42,850 nucleotides of DNA from Actinomycetota bacterium (lineage in GTDB: Bacteria; Armatimonadota; SYMT01). Where the stretch lies: positions 1 to 42,850 of the forward strand of contig SYMT01000318.1 in assembly GCA_005805375.1 (NCBI GenBank). The letters run 5' to 3'. A program made the translations under genes and the position numbers. Below, piece after piece: positions 33,828 through 41,713 of this stretch; within the stretch, counting starts at the first letter, position 1, and the number at the start of each line of letters is the position of its first letter. The notes beneath the pieces were generated by a model. The model was not told the origin of the DNA, did not search any database, and saw nothing but the letters and a program-made list of their open reading frames with translations.

Positions 33828-34439
33828 CTAAATCTCCACCCACCCCGCATAGTACGGCTCCAGCGCCGCTGGTAGTCCCCGGCGACCGTACTCGTAGCGT
33901 TCCAGGAGGCGGACGTGGCATTCGTCCGGAGAGCGTGGGTCCTTGGAGTGGGCGAGGATGTCGTCCAGGTGGGCGGTCAGCGTGGGGTCGTCCCTTTCCA
34001 ATGCCTGGAGTATCGCAGGGAAGGCGTGGCGGAGGTCGTGGTCGAGGCGAGGCCAGATCAGGTGGGCAAACTCGTGGGCGACGACGTAGGGGGTGAGGGC
34101 GGCGCGGACCCCTGCGACCCACGGCAGAGGGTGCAGGCAGGCGGCGCCGACCCACGGGGTGCGCGGCAACGCGCCGAGGCGAGGGAACCAGCGGGTCAGG
34201 GAGGGGGTGGCGAGCGCGACGGCCAGGACGGCCCCGGTCCAGGCCACCCCGGAGGGCACCTGTACCACCTGATAACGGTCCATCACGGCGGTGCCGGCGG
34301 GCGTGAAGCGTCCCAGGGCGTAGGCCGCCGTGCGCAGGTCCTCGCGGCGACACCATCCCAGCAAGAAGCGGCGCAGGCCCTCGCTGCGGAGGTCGGCCCG
34401 CGCCTCAGCGACCCATGAACGTTCAGGGTGCGGGCTCAA
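33828..34439 (-). CDS. HExxH putative metalloprotein
   Basis: 203 residues. VVAHEFAHLIWPRL holds His122-Glu123-X2-His126, the zinc site of gluzincin- or Spr-T-like peptidases, with Asp134 or His138 as possible further ligands. A hydrophobic stretch (VAWTGAVLAVALATP, about 65-79) could be a membrane segment. I know no close family, so protease activity is not certain. The only early start is TTG at 34439, without a clear ribosome site; an ATG inside at Met53 is too late to include the conserved-looking N-terminus. It closes an island of orphan genes and faces away from flanking direct repeats. Confidence 0.6.
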   Translation of the reverse strand: MSPHPERSWVAEARADLRSEGLRRFLLGWCRREDLRTAAYALGRFTPAGTAVMDRYQVVQVPSGVAWTGAVLAVALATPSLTRWFPRLGALPRTPWVGAACLHPLPWVAGVRAALTPYVVAHEFAHLIWPRLDHDLRHAFPAILQALERDDPTLTAHLDDILAHSKDPRSPDECHVRLLERYEYGRRGLPAALEPYYAGWVEI

Positions 34440-34477
34440 GGCGCCGGGGCCCCCACCCTTACGTCAGTAGGCAACAT

Positions 34478-34600
34478 GCGTACCCGAGCCGCGCGCGTAA
34501 GCAAGCGGGCTGCTGGCAGCAAGCCCCATCCTGTGCGCCTCCCGAACCGCGTACCCGAGCCGCGCGCGTAAGCAAGCGGGCCGCCGGCAGCAAGCCCCAT
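34478..34600. repeat. Two 52-base direct repeats, 71-base period
   Basis: Copies at 34478-34529 and 34549-34600 differ at two positions. The core includes CGTACCCGAGCCGCGCGCG and the end GCAAGCCCCAT. On the minus strand one frame reads LAYARGS, a peptide I recall from spurious predicted proteins of high-GC environmental bacteria. A diverged inverse copy lies at 1-27, so this is an interspersed, REP-like family rather than a local duplication. Confidence 0.9.
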
Positions 34601-34667
34601 TCGGAGCGCGTCGGGAAAATTGCCTGCTGACGTGCATCGCTGCGGCAGTGCAGGGCCAGCGAGCACA

Positions 34668-35960
34668 TTACGCCTCCACCAACGGGCGGCTGCGCAGCCC
34701 GATCGCGGCGGCAGCGGTGGAGATGAGCGTGAGCCCCGCAAGGATTTGGAAAGCAAGCGGGTAGCCGCCCGTGTCTAGCACCTTGCCGAACGCCCAGCCG
34801 GCGAGGATGGCGGCTGCGTACCCCACGGCGTCGGCCAGCCCGGTGGCGGTCCCCGCCATTTCGGTACCGCCGCTCTCGACCGAGACCACCCCGGCGAGCA
34901 CGCTGTAGGGCGCGTACAGCAGGAGACCGGTGGAGAACAACAGGGGCAGCGCGAGCGCCGGATTCGCCTTGCTGACGGTAGTGAGCGCCGCCAGCGTGAG
35001 GGTCAGCAGCGCCAGGATCCCGGTGATGACCCACCGCCGCGCTTCGGGACGCAGCCGATCCCAGAGGATCCCCATCAAGACGATCGGAATGAAGCCCGCG
35101 ATATCAAACCACACCGATCCGAACGCTGCCGCGGCGAGATCGGCCGTGCCCGGCTGGATGGATTTCAGAAAGTCCACATTCCATTGGCCCAACCCATCCC
35201 GCAGCAGTGTCAGTGTGAAGCTGAGGACCAGGATGGTGACATACTGCGGCCGCCGCAGAAGGCGCGACACGCGTGCAGCAAACGACTGTGAGGGAAGCGG
35301 TGCGAGCCCCGCGGTCGCAGGACCCGGAGCGTCCGCCTCATCCGCCGGGCGTTCGTTCAGCGGTCCCTGGCGCACGAAGGCAAACGCCACCAGAATCAGC
35401 CCCAGCAGGAGGACGGAAGGAAACCCCATCACCATGCGCCAGTCGTGACTCCAGGTGACCACCCAACCCGCCAGGTAAGTAGCCGCTATCCCGCCCAGGA
35501 TGTAGCTCAGACTGAGGCCCGCGATCGCGGTGCCGAGCTGTCGGGGCGGAAACCAGGTGGAGGTCAGTTTCATCATGGCGGTCCAGCCGGCGGCCCCGGT
35601 GAGGCGGTTCAGCGAATAGACCACCGCCAGCGCCCAGAAGCCCGGCACGAACGCGCCGAGCGCGCCGAACAGCGCTACGCCACAGAGTGACCCGAGGTAG
35701 CCGGAACGGCCGCCCCAGCGATCCACGATCGGCCCGCTGGCCAGCTTCCCGGTCATGTAGGCGACGTTTGCCCAGCTTGCGATGAGGCCCGCGGTGGCCT
35801 TGTCCGGCGCCAGCCCTGCTTCGATGAGCATGGGTGTGGCCACGGACAGGTTCTTGCGGCAAAGGTAAATGCCGATGTATCCGAGCCCCATCACTACCGC
35901 AACCAGGAGCGCAGAGGACAGGGTGGACGCCGCGGGGCGGTCGGATGGAGACTCTTTCAC
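34668..35960 (-). CDS. OPA-type MFS transporter (GlpT/UhpT-like)
   Basis: 430 residues with twelve membrane segments. The first helix region GYIGIYLCRKNLSVATPMLIE matches the signature of organophosphate:phosphate antiporters, where the Arg is used for phosphate binding. WSHDWRMVMGFPSVLL and RRPQYVTILVLSFTLTLLRDGLGQWNVDFLK also fit. The central loop (about 215-245) is acidic and proline-rich. It probably imports a phosphorylated three- to six-carbon compound. GTG at 35960 overlaps the stop of the PhnP-like gene (GTGA), so the two are coupled. The interspersed repeats lie just beyond its stop. Confidence 0.88.
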   Translation of the reverse strand: MKESPSDRPAASTLSSALLVAVVMGLGYIGIYLCRKNLSVATPMLIEAGLAPDKATAGLIASWANVAYMTGKLASGPIVDRWGGRSGYLGSLCGVALFGALGAFVPGFWALAVVYSLNRLTGAAGWTAMMKLTSTWFPPRQLGTAIAGLSLSYILGGIAATYLAGWVVTWSHDWRMVMGFPSVLLLGLILVAFAFVRQGPLNERPADEADAPGPATAGLAPLPSQSFAARVSRLLRRPQYVTILVLSFTLTLLRDGLGQWNVDFLKSIQPGTADLAAAAFGSVWFDIAGFIPIVLMGILWDRLRPEARRWVITGILALLTLTLAALTTVSKANPALALPLLFSTGLLLYAPYSVLAGVVSVESGGTEMAGTATGLADAVGYAAAILAGWAFGKVLDTGGYPLAFQILAGLTLISTAAAAIGLRSRPLVEA

Positions 35961-36751
35961 AGTTCGAAGACCAGTCCGTCGTAGGACAGCGCGACGTTTT
36001 CGGGCAGTGTCAGCCCCTGGTCGGCGCATTGCTCCGGAAAACGATAGTGGTCAATGCGGTGCATCATGTGCGTTAGATAGGCCTGCCGGGGAGCCACTTC
36101 GGCAATCACGTCCAGTGCTTCGCTTACGGCAAAGTGGGTGGGGTGCTTCGGATTGAAGCTCAGCGCATCCAGGACGAGCACTTCTACTCCCTTGAGCAGG
36201 TCCACACTGCCGGTGTCGAACCGTTTCACATCCGGCACATAGCCGAACGGCCCAATCCGGTACCCGACGGTGACCACGGCGCCATGATCCACGGGGATCG
36301 GTGTGAGCGGTACCTCGCGAATGGTGAACGGACCCTCCACAGTATGCGGCACCAGGTGGGCCACGCCCCCTCCGGCAAACGTTTCCTTAGTGAACAGATA
36401 ATCGAAGCTGCGTTGCAGCGCGTCCAGCGTGTGGGCAGGTCCATAGACCGGCATGTCGCACTGCTGCTTCCGGCAGGGCATCACCAGGTCATTGGTGCCC
36501 GCCACGTGGTCGGAGTGCGCGTGGGTGTACACCACTGCGTCAATTTGGTGAATCCGGCACCGATCAATCTGGTCCAGGAAATTCGGGCCCGTGTCGAATT
36601 GCAGGTGCAAACCCTCCACCTCCAGATGCATGGAGGGGCGGGTCCGGTAGTTGTGGGAACCGGGCCGCCGGGCGCACTGACAGGTATCGCACTCACACCG
36701 ATACTCCGGCACACCTGTCGAAGTGCCCGATCCCAGAATTGTCACGCGCAT
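35957..36751 (-). CDS. MBL-fold hydrolase, PhnP-like
   Basis: 264 residues with the metallo-beta-lactamase motif THAHSDH (about 96-102) and a Cys-rich N-terminal zinc knuckle (RCECDTCQCARR), the layout of PhnP, which opens phosphoribosyl 1,2-cyclic phosphate. Later ligands include VDHGA and YLTHMMHRIDH. No other phn gene is near, so a cyclic phosphodiester or a related ester is the likely substrate but not proven. ATG at 36751 follows GGGAGG. The coupling to an organophosphate transporter suggests hydrolysis of an imported or recycled phosphate compound. Confidence 0.87.
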   Translation of the reverse strand: MRVTILGSGTSTGVPEYRCECDTCQCARRPGSHNYRTRPSMHLEVEGLHLQFDTGPNFLDQIDRCRIHQIDAVVYTHAHSDHVAGTNDLVMPCRKQQCDMPVYGPAHTLDALQRSFDYLFTKETFAGGGVAHLVPHTVEGPFTIREVPLTPIPVDHGAVVTVGYRIGPFGYVPDVKRFDTGSVDLLKGVEVLVLDALSFNPKHPTHFAVSEALDVIAEVAPRQAYLTHMMHRIDHYRFPEQCADQGLTLPENVALSYDGLVFEL

Positions 36752-36935
36752 CCAGATCCTCCCGCCGTTGTGGAACGGGATGTTCTTTGGCGGTGGATGG
36801 TGTGAATCCCTTCCGGCATCCCCGTTTCAGACTCCGGATCGTCTTCAATGCGGAGTGGAAGGGCCACGCTGCCGGCGGTGCCCGCTGGCACCCGACGATG
36901 CGCGCGTCGAGCCTGCGATTTGGGAACATTTGAGG

Positions 36936-36950
36936 TACAATCTCCGCATG
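36936..36950 (+). promoter_or_regulatory. -10 box right before a start codon (leaderless?)
   Basis: TACAAT at 36936-36941 lies six bases before ATG 36948, so transcription would begin at or near the start codon. There is no ribosome site before this ATG. The -35 region is weak. Confidence 0.5.
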
Positions 36951-37733
36951 CCCACCCAGGCCGAACGCTTCTTTTTCGAGACCCAGGGCTATCTGGTCCT
37001 GGAACGCTTTCTGGATTCCGCCCACGTCGCCCACCTGCTGGAGGTGGCCGAAACGGCCGTGGCCCGGCGCCGGGAGCACCAGGCAGCCGGAATCCCGTGC
37101 ACGGGAATGACCCACGTGCGCGGGGCGAACACCCGCATTTTCTACATTTTGGGAGATGATCCGGCCTTTCTTGAACTGCTGGACTGGCCGCCCATCCTCC
37201 CGTACGTTTATGGCCTGCTCAACGAGAAGCCGCATCATCATGCCTCGGATGCGATTGTGGAGTTCGGGCCGGTCGGGCGTCCGATGGGCTGGCACATTGA
37301 TGGGCACGACAATGGCTACCGGGGTCTGGGTTGCCCCATTCCGCTCCTCCAGCTGAAGATCGGATACTACCTGACAGACATGACGGCGCCGGGTCAGGGG
37401 AACCTCTGCGTCATTCCGGGAAGTCATCGGGCGCCGCTCGGTCCGGACCCGGCGGACCTGCAGCGGACCGAGTTGTTCCCCGGCGCGCAGCAGGTTTGCG
37501 CCCCCGCCGGGTCGGCGATCCTCTTCCACAATGCTCTGTGGCACTCATCGGGACCCTGGACCCGCACCGACGGCGTCCGCAAAATGCTTTACTATGCGTA
37601 TGAGCATCCCTGGATGGTGGCGTCCCAGGAGCACTGGGGGTATCCCAGGGAGTTCTACCAGGCGTTGTGTCCCGACCGGCGCCGTTTCTTCCACGGGTTT
37701 GTCTTCGATCCTCCCGAGTCGCGGTGGGGATAG
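36948..37733 (+). CDS. Phytanoyl-CoA dioxygenase family protein
   Basis: 261 residues. A Fe(II)/2-oxoglutarate oxygenase fold is shown by MGWHIDGHD with His116 and Asp118 as iron ligands, PGSH (157-160), ILFHNALWHSSGP with His199 as the probable third ligand, and Arg211 for 2-oxoglutarate. The family hydroxylates lipids or small secondary metabolites, and many bacterial members have unknown substrates. The start is ATG at 36948 because upstream residues are not coding-like. It lies divergent to the PhnP-like gene, with a 196-base promoter region between them, and 13 bases ahead of the GH20 gene, so the two are probably co-transcribed. Confidence 0.9.
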   Translation: MPTQAERFFFETQGYLVLERFLDSAHVAHLLEVAETAVARRREHQAAGIPCTGMTHVRGANTRIFYILGDDPAFLELLDWPPILPYVYGLLNEKPHHHASDAIVEFGPVGRPMGWHIDGHDNGYRGLGCPIPLLQLKIGYYLTDMTAPGQGNLCVIPGSHRAPLGPDPADLQRTELFPGAQQVCAPAGSAILFHNALWHSSGPWTRTDGVRKMLYYAYEHPWMVASQEHWGYPREFYQALCPDRRRFFHGFVFDPPESRWG

Positions 37734-37746
37734 GTTTGCAATCAGT

Positions 37747-40545
37747 ATGGACACTTCGCCCCTCCTCCCCCGCACCGCTGCCCGTGTGGGCGTTCTCCTT
37801 ACCGTGATGTCGCTGGCCTGTTCCGCTGCGGCGCAATCCACTGACTCCGCATCGCCCTGGGCCGCAGCGTTTCAGGGACCGCGCGGCGTCACCCTGAGCT
37901 GGAACGGAGTGCCCATCATTCGGCAATCCACGCTCTACGTGGTGAAGCCGGGGTGGTCCGGGCTGCTCTACGATCAGCGAGCGCAGACTGCCCGGGTGGA
38001 GAGCCGTTCACCCACCTCGGTGCGAGCGGACGCGGCGAACCCGGCATTTCGAGTGTCCTACACACTGGAAGCGCTGGATGCCCGCCGATTCCGGTATCGC
38101 TTCGAGGGGGAGCTCTTGCAAGAGGCGCCGGCAGAGATCGAGTTCTGCGCGGGCTACTTCAATGCCAATTTGCTGACCGGACAGCCGTACCGCGCAGTGA
38201 CCCGACGCGGGGAGACCTCCGGTGTCGTTGCCGCTTACCCCCGTAGCACCGACCAGTCTGCCAACGATCTGGCTCCGGACTTCCAGGTGCTGGAGTTCGA
38301 AAGCCGGATCGGCCGCCTGCGGGTGGAGGCTACCTCGGCACAGCCGGTGCGGTTCTTCGATGCCCGGCGCGATCGGCAAGACTGGGCGAAGGCGGCACCC
38401 ATCTTCTGGTGCGGTTTGGGTTCGCCGACCCGCCCGATTCGTCGTGGAGAGCCGGTGCGCTTCGAACTCCTCCTCACTCTGACCCCAGGCGCGGCCCCGA
38501 CCGAACCGGCGACGGAGCCGGCCGCGTTCCGACCGCGGGGGGTGACGGCGGCAACGGCGGCGCCAACGCCACGTGCCTTGAATGGGATCATTCCACGGCC
38601 GAAGCAGGTGGAGGCAGGTAAGGGGGAGTTTGCCGGCGATGCGACACTGGGCTGGGAACTCTCTGCGCCGGCGGCCGATCGGCAGTTGATGGACGAGGCA
38701 CGGGAATTGCTTGCTGAAGCGCTCGGGCAGCCGGCGCCGCCGGGGACCTTCGTCACGGCGAAGGGGCCGGCAGTCCGCCTGCACCTCGGCAATCCGAGCA
38801 GCCTGATGGACCGAGACGGGCAGTGGTTGCAGTCTCGGGAAGGCTATCGCCTGACGGTAACGCCTCCGGGCATTGAGGTCCGCGGCGCCAGCGGCGCCGG
38901 CGCCTTCTACGGCCTCCAGACACTGCGTCAGTTGCTCCGACCGGTAAGCGGAGGCTTCCGGGCGCGTTGTGCGACCATCCGGGACTGGCCCACCCTGGCC
39001 TTCCGGGGCGCTCACTTCTTTCCCAGCGCCTCGGGAGTGCGCTTCCAGAACACGCTGCTCTCCCGGGTCTTCTCTCGTTTCAAGCTGAACCACGCTGTGA
39101 TTCAGTGCGAGGCCGCGAAGTGGGAGGCACAGCCGAAGATTGCAGCCCAGAACTCCATCTCCGTGGCGGACCTGAAGGGATTGGTGGCCGCCGCTCGTGC
39201 GCATTACATGGAGGCAATCCCGCTGCTGAACGGCCCGGGACACGCAGAGTGGCTGTTCCGCAACGGAGAGAACCGCGATCTCTGTGAAGACCCCGCCACC
39301 CCCTACGCCTACTGCGTGCGCAACCCCAAGGCGCAGGCCGTGTTCCGGGAAATCGTAGCTGAAGCGATTCGCGTGTTCGGCGCGAGGACGGTGCATCTCG
39401 GTCACGACGAAGTGACTCTGCGAGGACGCTTCCCGCGTCCCGATTGCCCGCGCTGCGGGCGCAGTTCCACCACCGAGTTGGTGCTGGAGAACCTGCGGGA
39501 GCTGGAGAAATGGCTGACCGGGCAGGGGATCCGTACCCAGGTCTGGGGCGACATGTTTCTCGCACGAGGCGAAGCATTGGACGCAGCCCACGCTCCGAGC
39601 GCGAGCGAGGCAGCGAAACGGCGCGCCGGACTTCCCAGGGGGGTCACTGTGGTGGACTGGCATTATGGCGCCGACGAGCAGTATCCGAGCCTGGACGTGT
39701 TTGCGCGTTCGCTGATCCCGACCATCGCCGCGACCTGGCACGATCCGCGCAACATTGCCGGGTTCGCGCGAGCAGCGGCGAAGGCCGGCGCCGAAGGACT
39801 GCTCCAGACCACCTGGGCCGGGTACTTTCCGGATGAAAAAGCTCTTCGGTCGGAACTGCGCCAGTTTGCGGCGTTCGTGCTGGCTGCAGAGTATGCCTGG
39901 TCCGGTAGGGAGGAGGCGCCGGAGGACCTGCCTTATGATCCGGGAGCGGTCTTCACCGAGGCGCTGCGGGGATCGGAGCGCGGCGCGGCACAGCAGGTGA
40001 TGCTGGAACTGCCTCCGGTTGCGTGGGTATCCCGAGCAGATTGGCTTGGGCTGGGCGCCGGGTGGGATCTGACGAAGGCGCCGCGAGGCGAGCAGGAGTG
40101 GAGCGGGATCCGATTTCGGATTCCGGAGGACCGCCTGCTGGTGGTGGGTGGACCTGGGTCTCCGCGTGGTGCGGTGCCGGCAGCGACCCTGGAACTCGAT
40201 CGTCCTTTTGTGGAAGTCGCGCTGTTGAATGCGGCCGTGTGGTCGGGCCCCCCCGGCACTCCGGTGGCCCAGGTGCGGGCTGAATATGCCGACGGAAGCA
40301 GCGCCGAGGCACCGCTCCGCCTCGGCGAAACTACCGGCGCCTGGAACTCCGACACGCCCGCCCTGGAGGCTCCTCGGGTGTGGCAGGGACGTTCGCCGGA
40401 AGGGACGCCGCTGGGGCTGCGCCTGACTCGATGGCGCAATCCACACCCGGAGAAAGTCGTGCGCCGGCTGGTGCTGTCGGCCGCCGGTCCCGAGCCGGGC
40501 CTGGCACTGGCCGGTATTACCCTGCTCACGCGAAAGGAACCCTGA
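37747..40545 (+). CDS. GH20 family beta-N-acetylhexosaminidase-like enzyme
   Basis: 932 residues. A signal peptide (VGVLLTVMSLACSAAAQ) is followed by a beta-rich region (about 30-270), then a GH20b-type domain (REGYRLTVTPPGIEVRGASGAGAFYGLQTLRQLL). The GH20 barrel follows, with RDWPTLAFRGAHFF, GPGHAEW and VHLGHDE, where Asp554-Glu555 is the catalytic pair for substrate-assisted cleavage of N-acetylhexosamine. QTTWAGYF near the end of the barrel also fits. A C-terminal beta domain follows. The first loop motif (GPGHAEW) is close to the usual GH20 His site. Secreted breakdown of chitin- or glycan-derived sugars is expected. ATG at 37747 fits the signal peptide. Confidence 0.88.
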   Translation: MDTSPLLPRTAARVGVLLTVMSLACSAAAQSTDSASPWAAAFQGPRGVTLSWNGVPIIRQSTLYVVKPGWSGLLYDQRAQTARVESRSPTSVRADAANPAFRVSYTLEALDARRFRYRFEGELLQEAPAEIEFCAGYFNANLLTGQPYRAVTRRGETSGVVAAYPRSTDQSANDLAPDFQVLEFESRIGRLRVEATSAQPVRFFDARRDRQDWAKAAPIFWCGLGSPTRPIRRGEPVRFELLLTLTPGAAPTEPATEPAAFRPRGVTAATAAPTPRALNGIIPRPKQVEAGKGEFAGDATLGWELSAPAADRQLMDEARELLAEALGQPAPPGTFVTAKGPAVRLHLGNPSSLMDRDGQWLQSREGYRLTVTPPGIEVRGASGAGAFYGLQTLRQLLRPVSGGFRARCATIRDWPTLAFRGAHFFPSASGVRFQNTLLSRVFSRFKLNHAVIQCEAAKWEAQPKIAAQNSISVADLKGLVAAARAHYMEAIPLLNGPGHAEWLFRNGENRDLCEDPATPYAYCVRNPKAQAVFREIVAEAIRVFGARTVHLGHDEVTLRGRFPRPDCPRCGRSSTTELVLENLRELEKWLTGQGIRTQVWGDMFLARGEALDAAHAPSASEAAKRRAGLPRGVTVVDWHYGADEQYPSLDVFARSLIPTIAATWHDPRNIAGFARAAAKAGAEGLLQTTWAGYFPDEKALRSELRQFAAFVLAAEYAWSGREEAPEDLPYDPGAVFTEALRGSERGAAQQVMLELPPVAWVSRADWLGLGAGWDLTKAPRGEQEWSGIRFRIPEDRLLVVGGPGSPRGAVPAATLELDRPFVEVALLNAAVWSGPPGTPVAQVRAEYADGSSAEAPLRLGETTGAWNSDTPALEAPRVWQGRSPEGTPLGLRLTRWRNPHPEKVVRRLVLSAAGPEPGLALAGITLLTRKEP

Positions 40546-40829
40546 TGGCGGAAGCGCTCTGGTCCGAACAGGCGGCTCACTTGCGCGACCTGCTCCCGGC
40601 CAGCATCCGGGACGGCGTCATGCGTCGCCTGGAATACCTCCAGCAGATGCCGCGGATGTACCCTATTGCTTACGATTCCCGCTTTCCCGGCTGCCGCTCG
40701 TTCTGGGTAGAGCCCACCTATCGAGTGTTCTACATGGTGGCAGCCGGAGGGGATGATGTGTACGTGGTGGCGGTAATCGAGGAAGAGGTCGAGTTTCCGG
40801 TGGAGTGGGAGGCGCTGAACAGCGGATAG
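40545..40829 (+). CDS. RelE/ParE-like protein without antitoxin
   Basis: 94 residues. The pattern AAHLRDLLPASIRDGVMRRLEYLQQMP, GCRSFWVEPTYRVFYMV and DVYVVAVIEEE matches the short RelE/ParE fold of toxin-antitoxin systems. The usual antitoxin partner is missing: the neighbours are GH20 (sharing one base, TGATG) and RraA. It may be a domesticated or solitary toxin, or a family member with another job. Confidence 0.7.
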   Translation: MAEALWSEQAAHLRDLLPASIRDGVMRRLEYLQQMPRMYPIAYDSRFPGCRSFWVEPTYRVFYMVAAGGDDVYVVAVIEEEVEFPVEWEALNSG

Positions 40830-40845
40830 CGCCGGCAGGGGGGCG

Positions 40846-41574
40846 CTATCTAGCTCCCTGCTTGATGCGCCACGCCCGGTATTCCTCGGCCGTAGCCTCG
40901 TTCATCGGGTAGACCCCAACGATGCTGCTTCCCGCCTGGATCTTCTCCAGGACGAAACGTTCGGCTACCTCCTGCTCTGCCGCATCACGCGCCACTTCGG
41001 CGGCGATGGCGCGCGGCAGAACGATGACCCCATCGCTATCACCGACGAGCACATCGCCGACTTCCACCAGGACGCCGCCGCAGCCGACCGTGACGTCCAC
41101 ATCCACCGGGTGGTGAGCACAGAGGTTCGTGTTGGCGTGCGGACCGGCGCAATAGGTCGGAAAATCGAGCTGGCGGATTCCTTCCATATCTCGGAACGGA
41201 CCGTCGCTGACGATGCCCGCGGCGCCGCGTTGCAGGATCCGCGTGGCGAGAATGTTGCCGATCGTGCCCGCCGTGCGATCCCCGCGGGCGTCAATGACCA
41301 GTACTTCGCCAGGCCCAACGAGTTCCACGGCCTTGCGCTGGGGCATTTCCGGATTGACGAACACTCCCATGTGGTCCAGGTCTTCGCGCATGGGCACATA
41401 CCGCAGGGTGCGGGCCACGCCGACCAGTTTCTTATCGGGCCGCAGCGGGAGCACCCCGGTCAAGAAGCGCGTGCGAAACCCGCGCTTGAACAGTTGGGTG
41501 GCAAGGGTGGCGGTACTGACCCGTTCCAGGAGGATGCGGATTTCCGGGTCGAGCGGGGAAGTGGGGCGTGTCAC
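40846..41574 (-). CDS. RraA-like / HMG aldolase-family protein
   Basis: 242 residues with GIVSDGPFRDMEGI and DSDGVIVLP, the metal- and substrate-binding motifs of the RraA fold. Some members inhibit RNase E; others are class II aldolases acting on 4-hydroxy-4-methyl-2-oxoglutarate. The C-terminal extension (residues after about 195) is longer than in plain RraA and favours the aldolase-like branch. The GTG start at 41574 was chosen by homology; the frame continues upstream toward the divergent pepF gene without coding character. It converges with the ParE-like gene 16 bases away. Confidence 0.8.
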   Translation of the reverse strand: MTRPTSPLDPEIRILLERVSTATLATQLFKRGFRTRFLTGVLPLRPDKKLVGVARTLRYVPMREDLDHMGVFVNPEMPQRKAVELVGPGEVLVIDARGDRTAGTIGNILATRILQRGAAGIVSDGPFRDMEGIRQLDFPTYCAGPHANTNLCAHHPVDVDVTVGCGGVLVEVGDVLVGDSDGVIVLPRAIAAEVARDAAEQEVAERFVLEKIQAGSSIVGVYPMNEATAEEYRAWRIKQGAR

Positions 41575-41713
41575 AGCAGGTGTTGAGAAGGTAAACTGCA
41601 CAGACCGAATGCGTACGCGACGCGCAGGTTCGGCTAAGAATTCCCCAGCGCCGGCACGATCCCCTCCCGGAATTGGAAAGATCGCCAGTGCGAACGTCGC
41701 CCGGAAAGCTTGC

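Noticed and set aside
38008-40446. 812-codon open frame on the minus strand
   Set aside because: It mirrors the GH20 gene and is a product of high GC content; no conserved motif.
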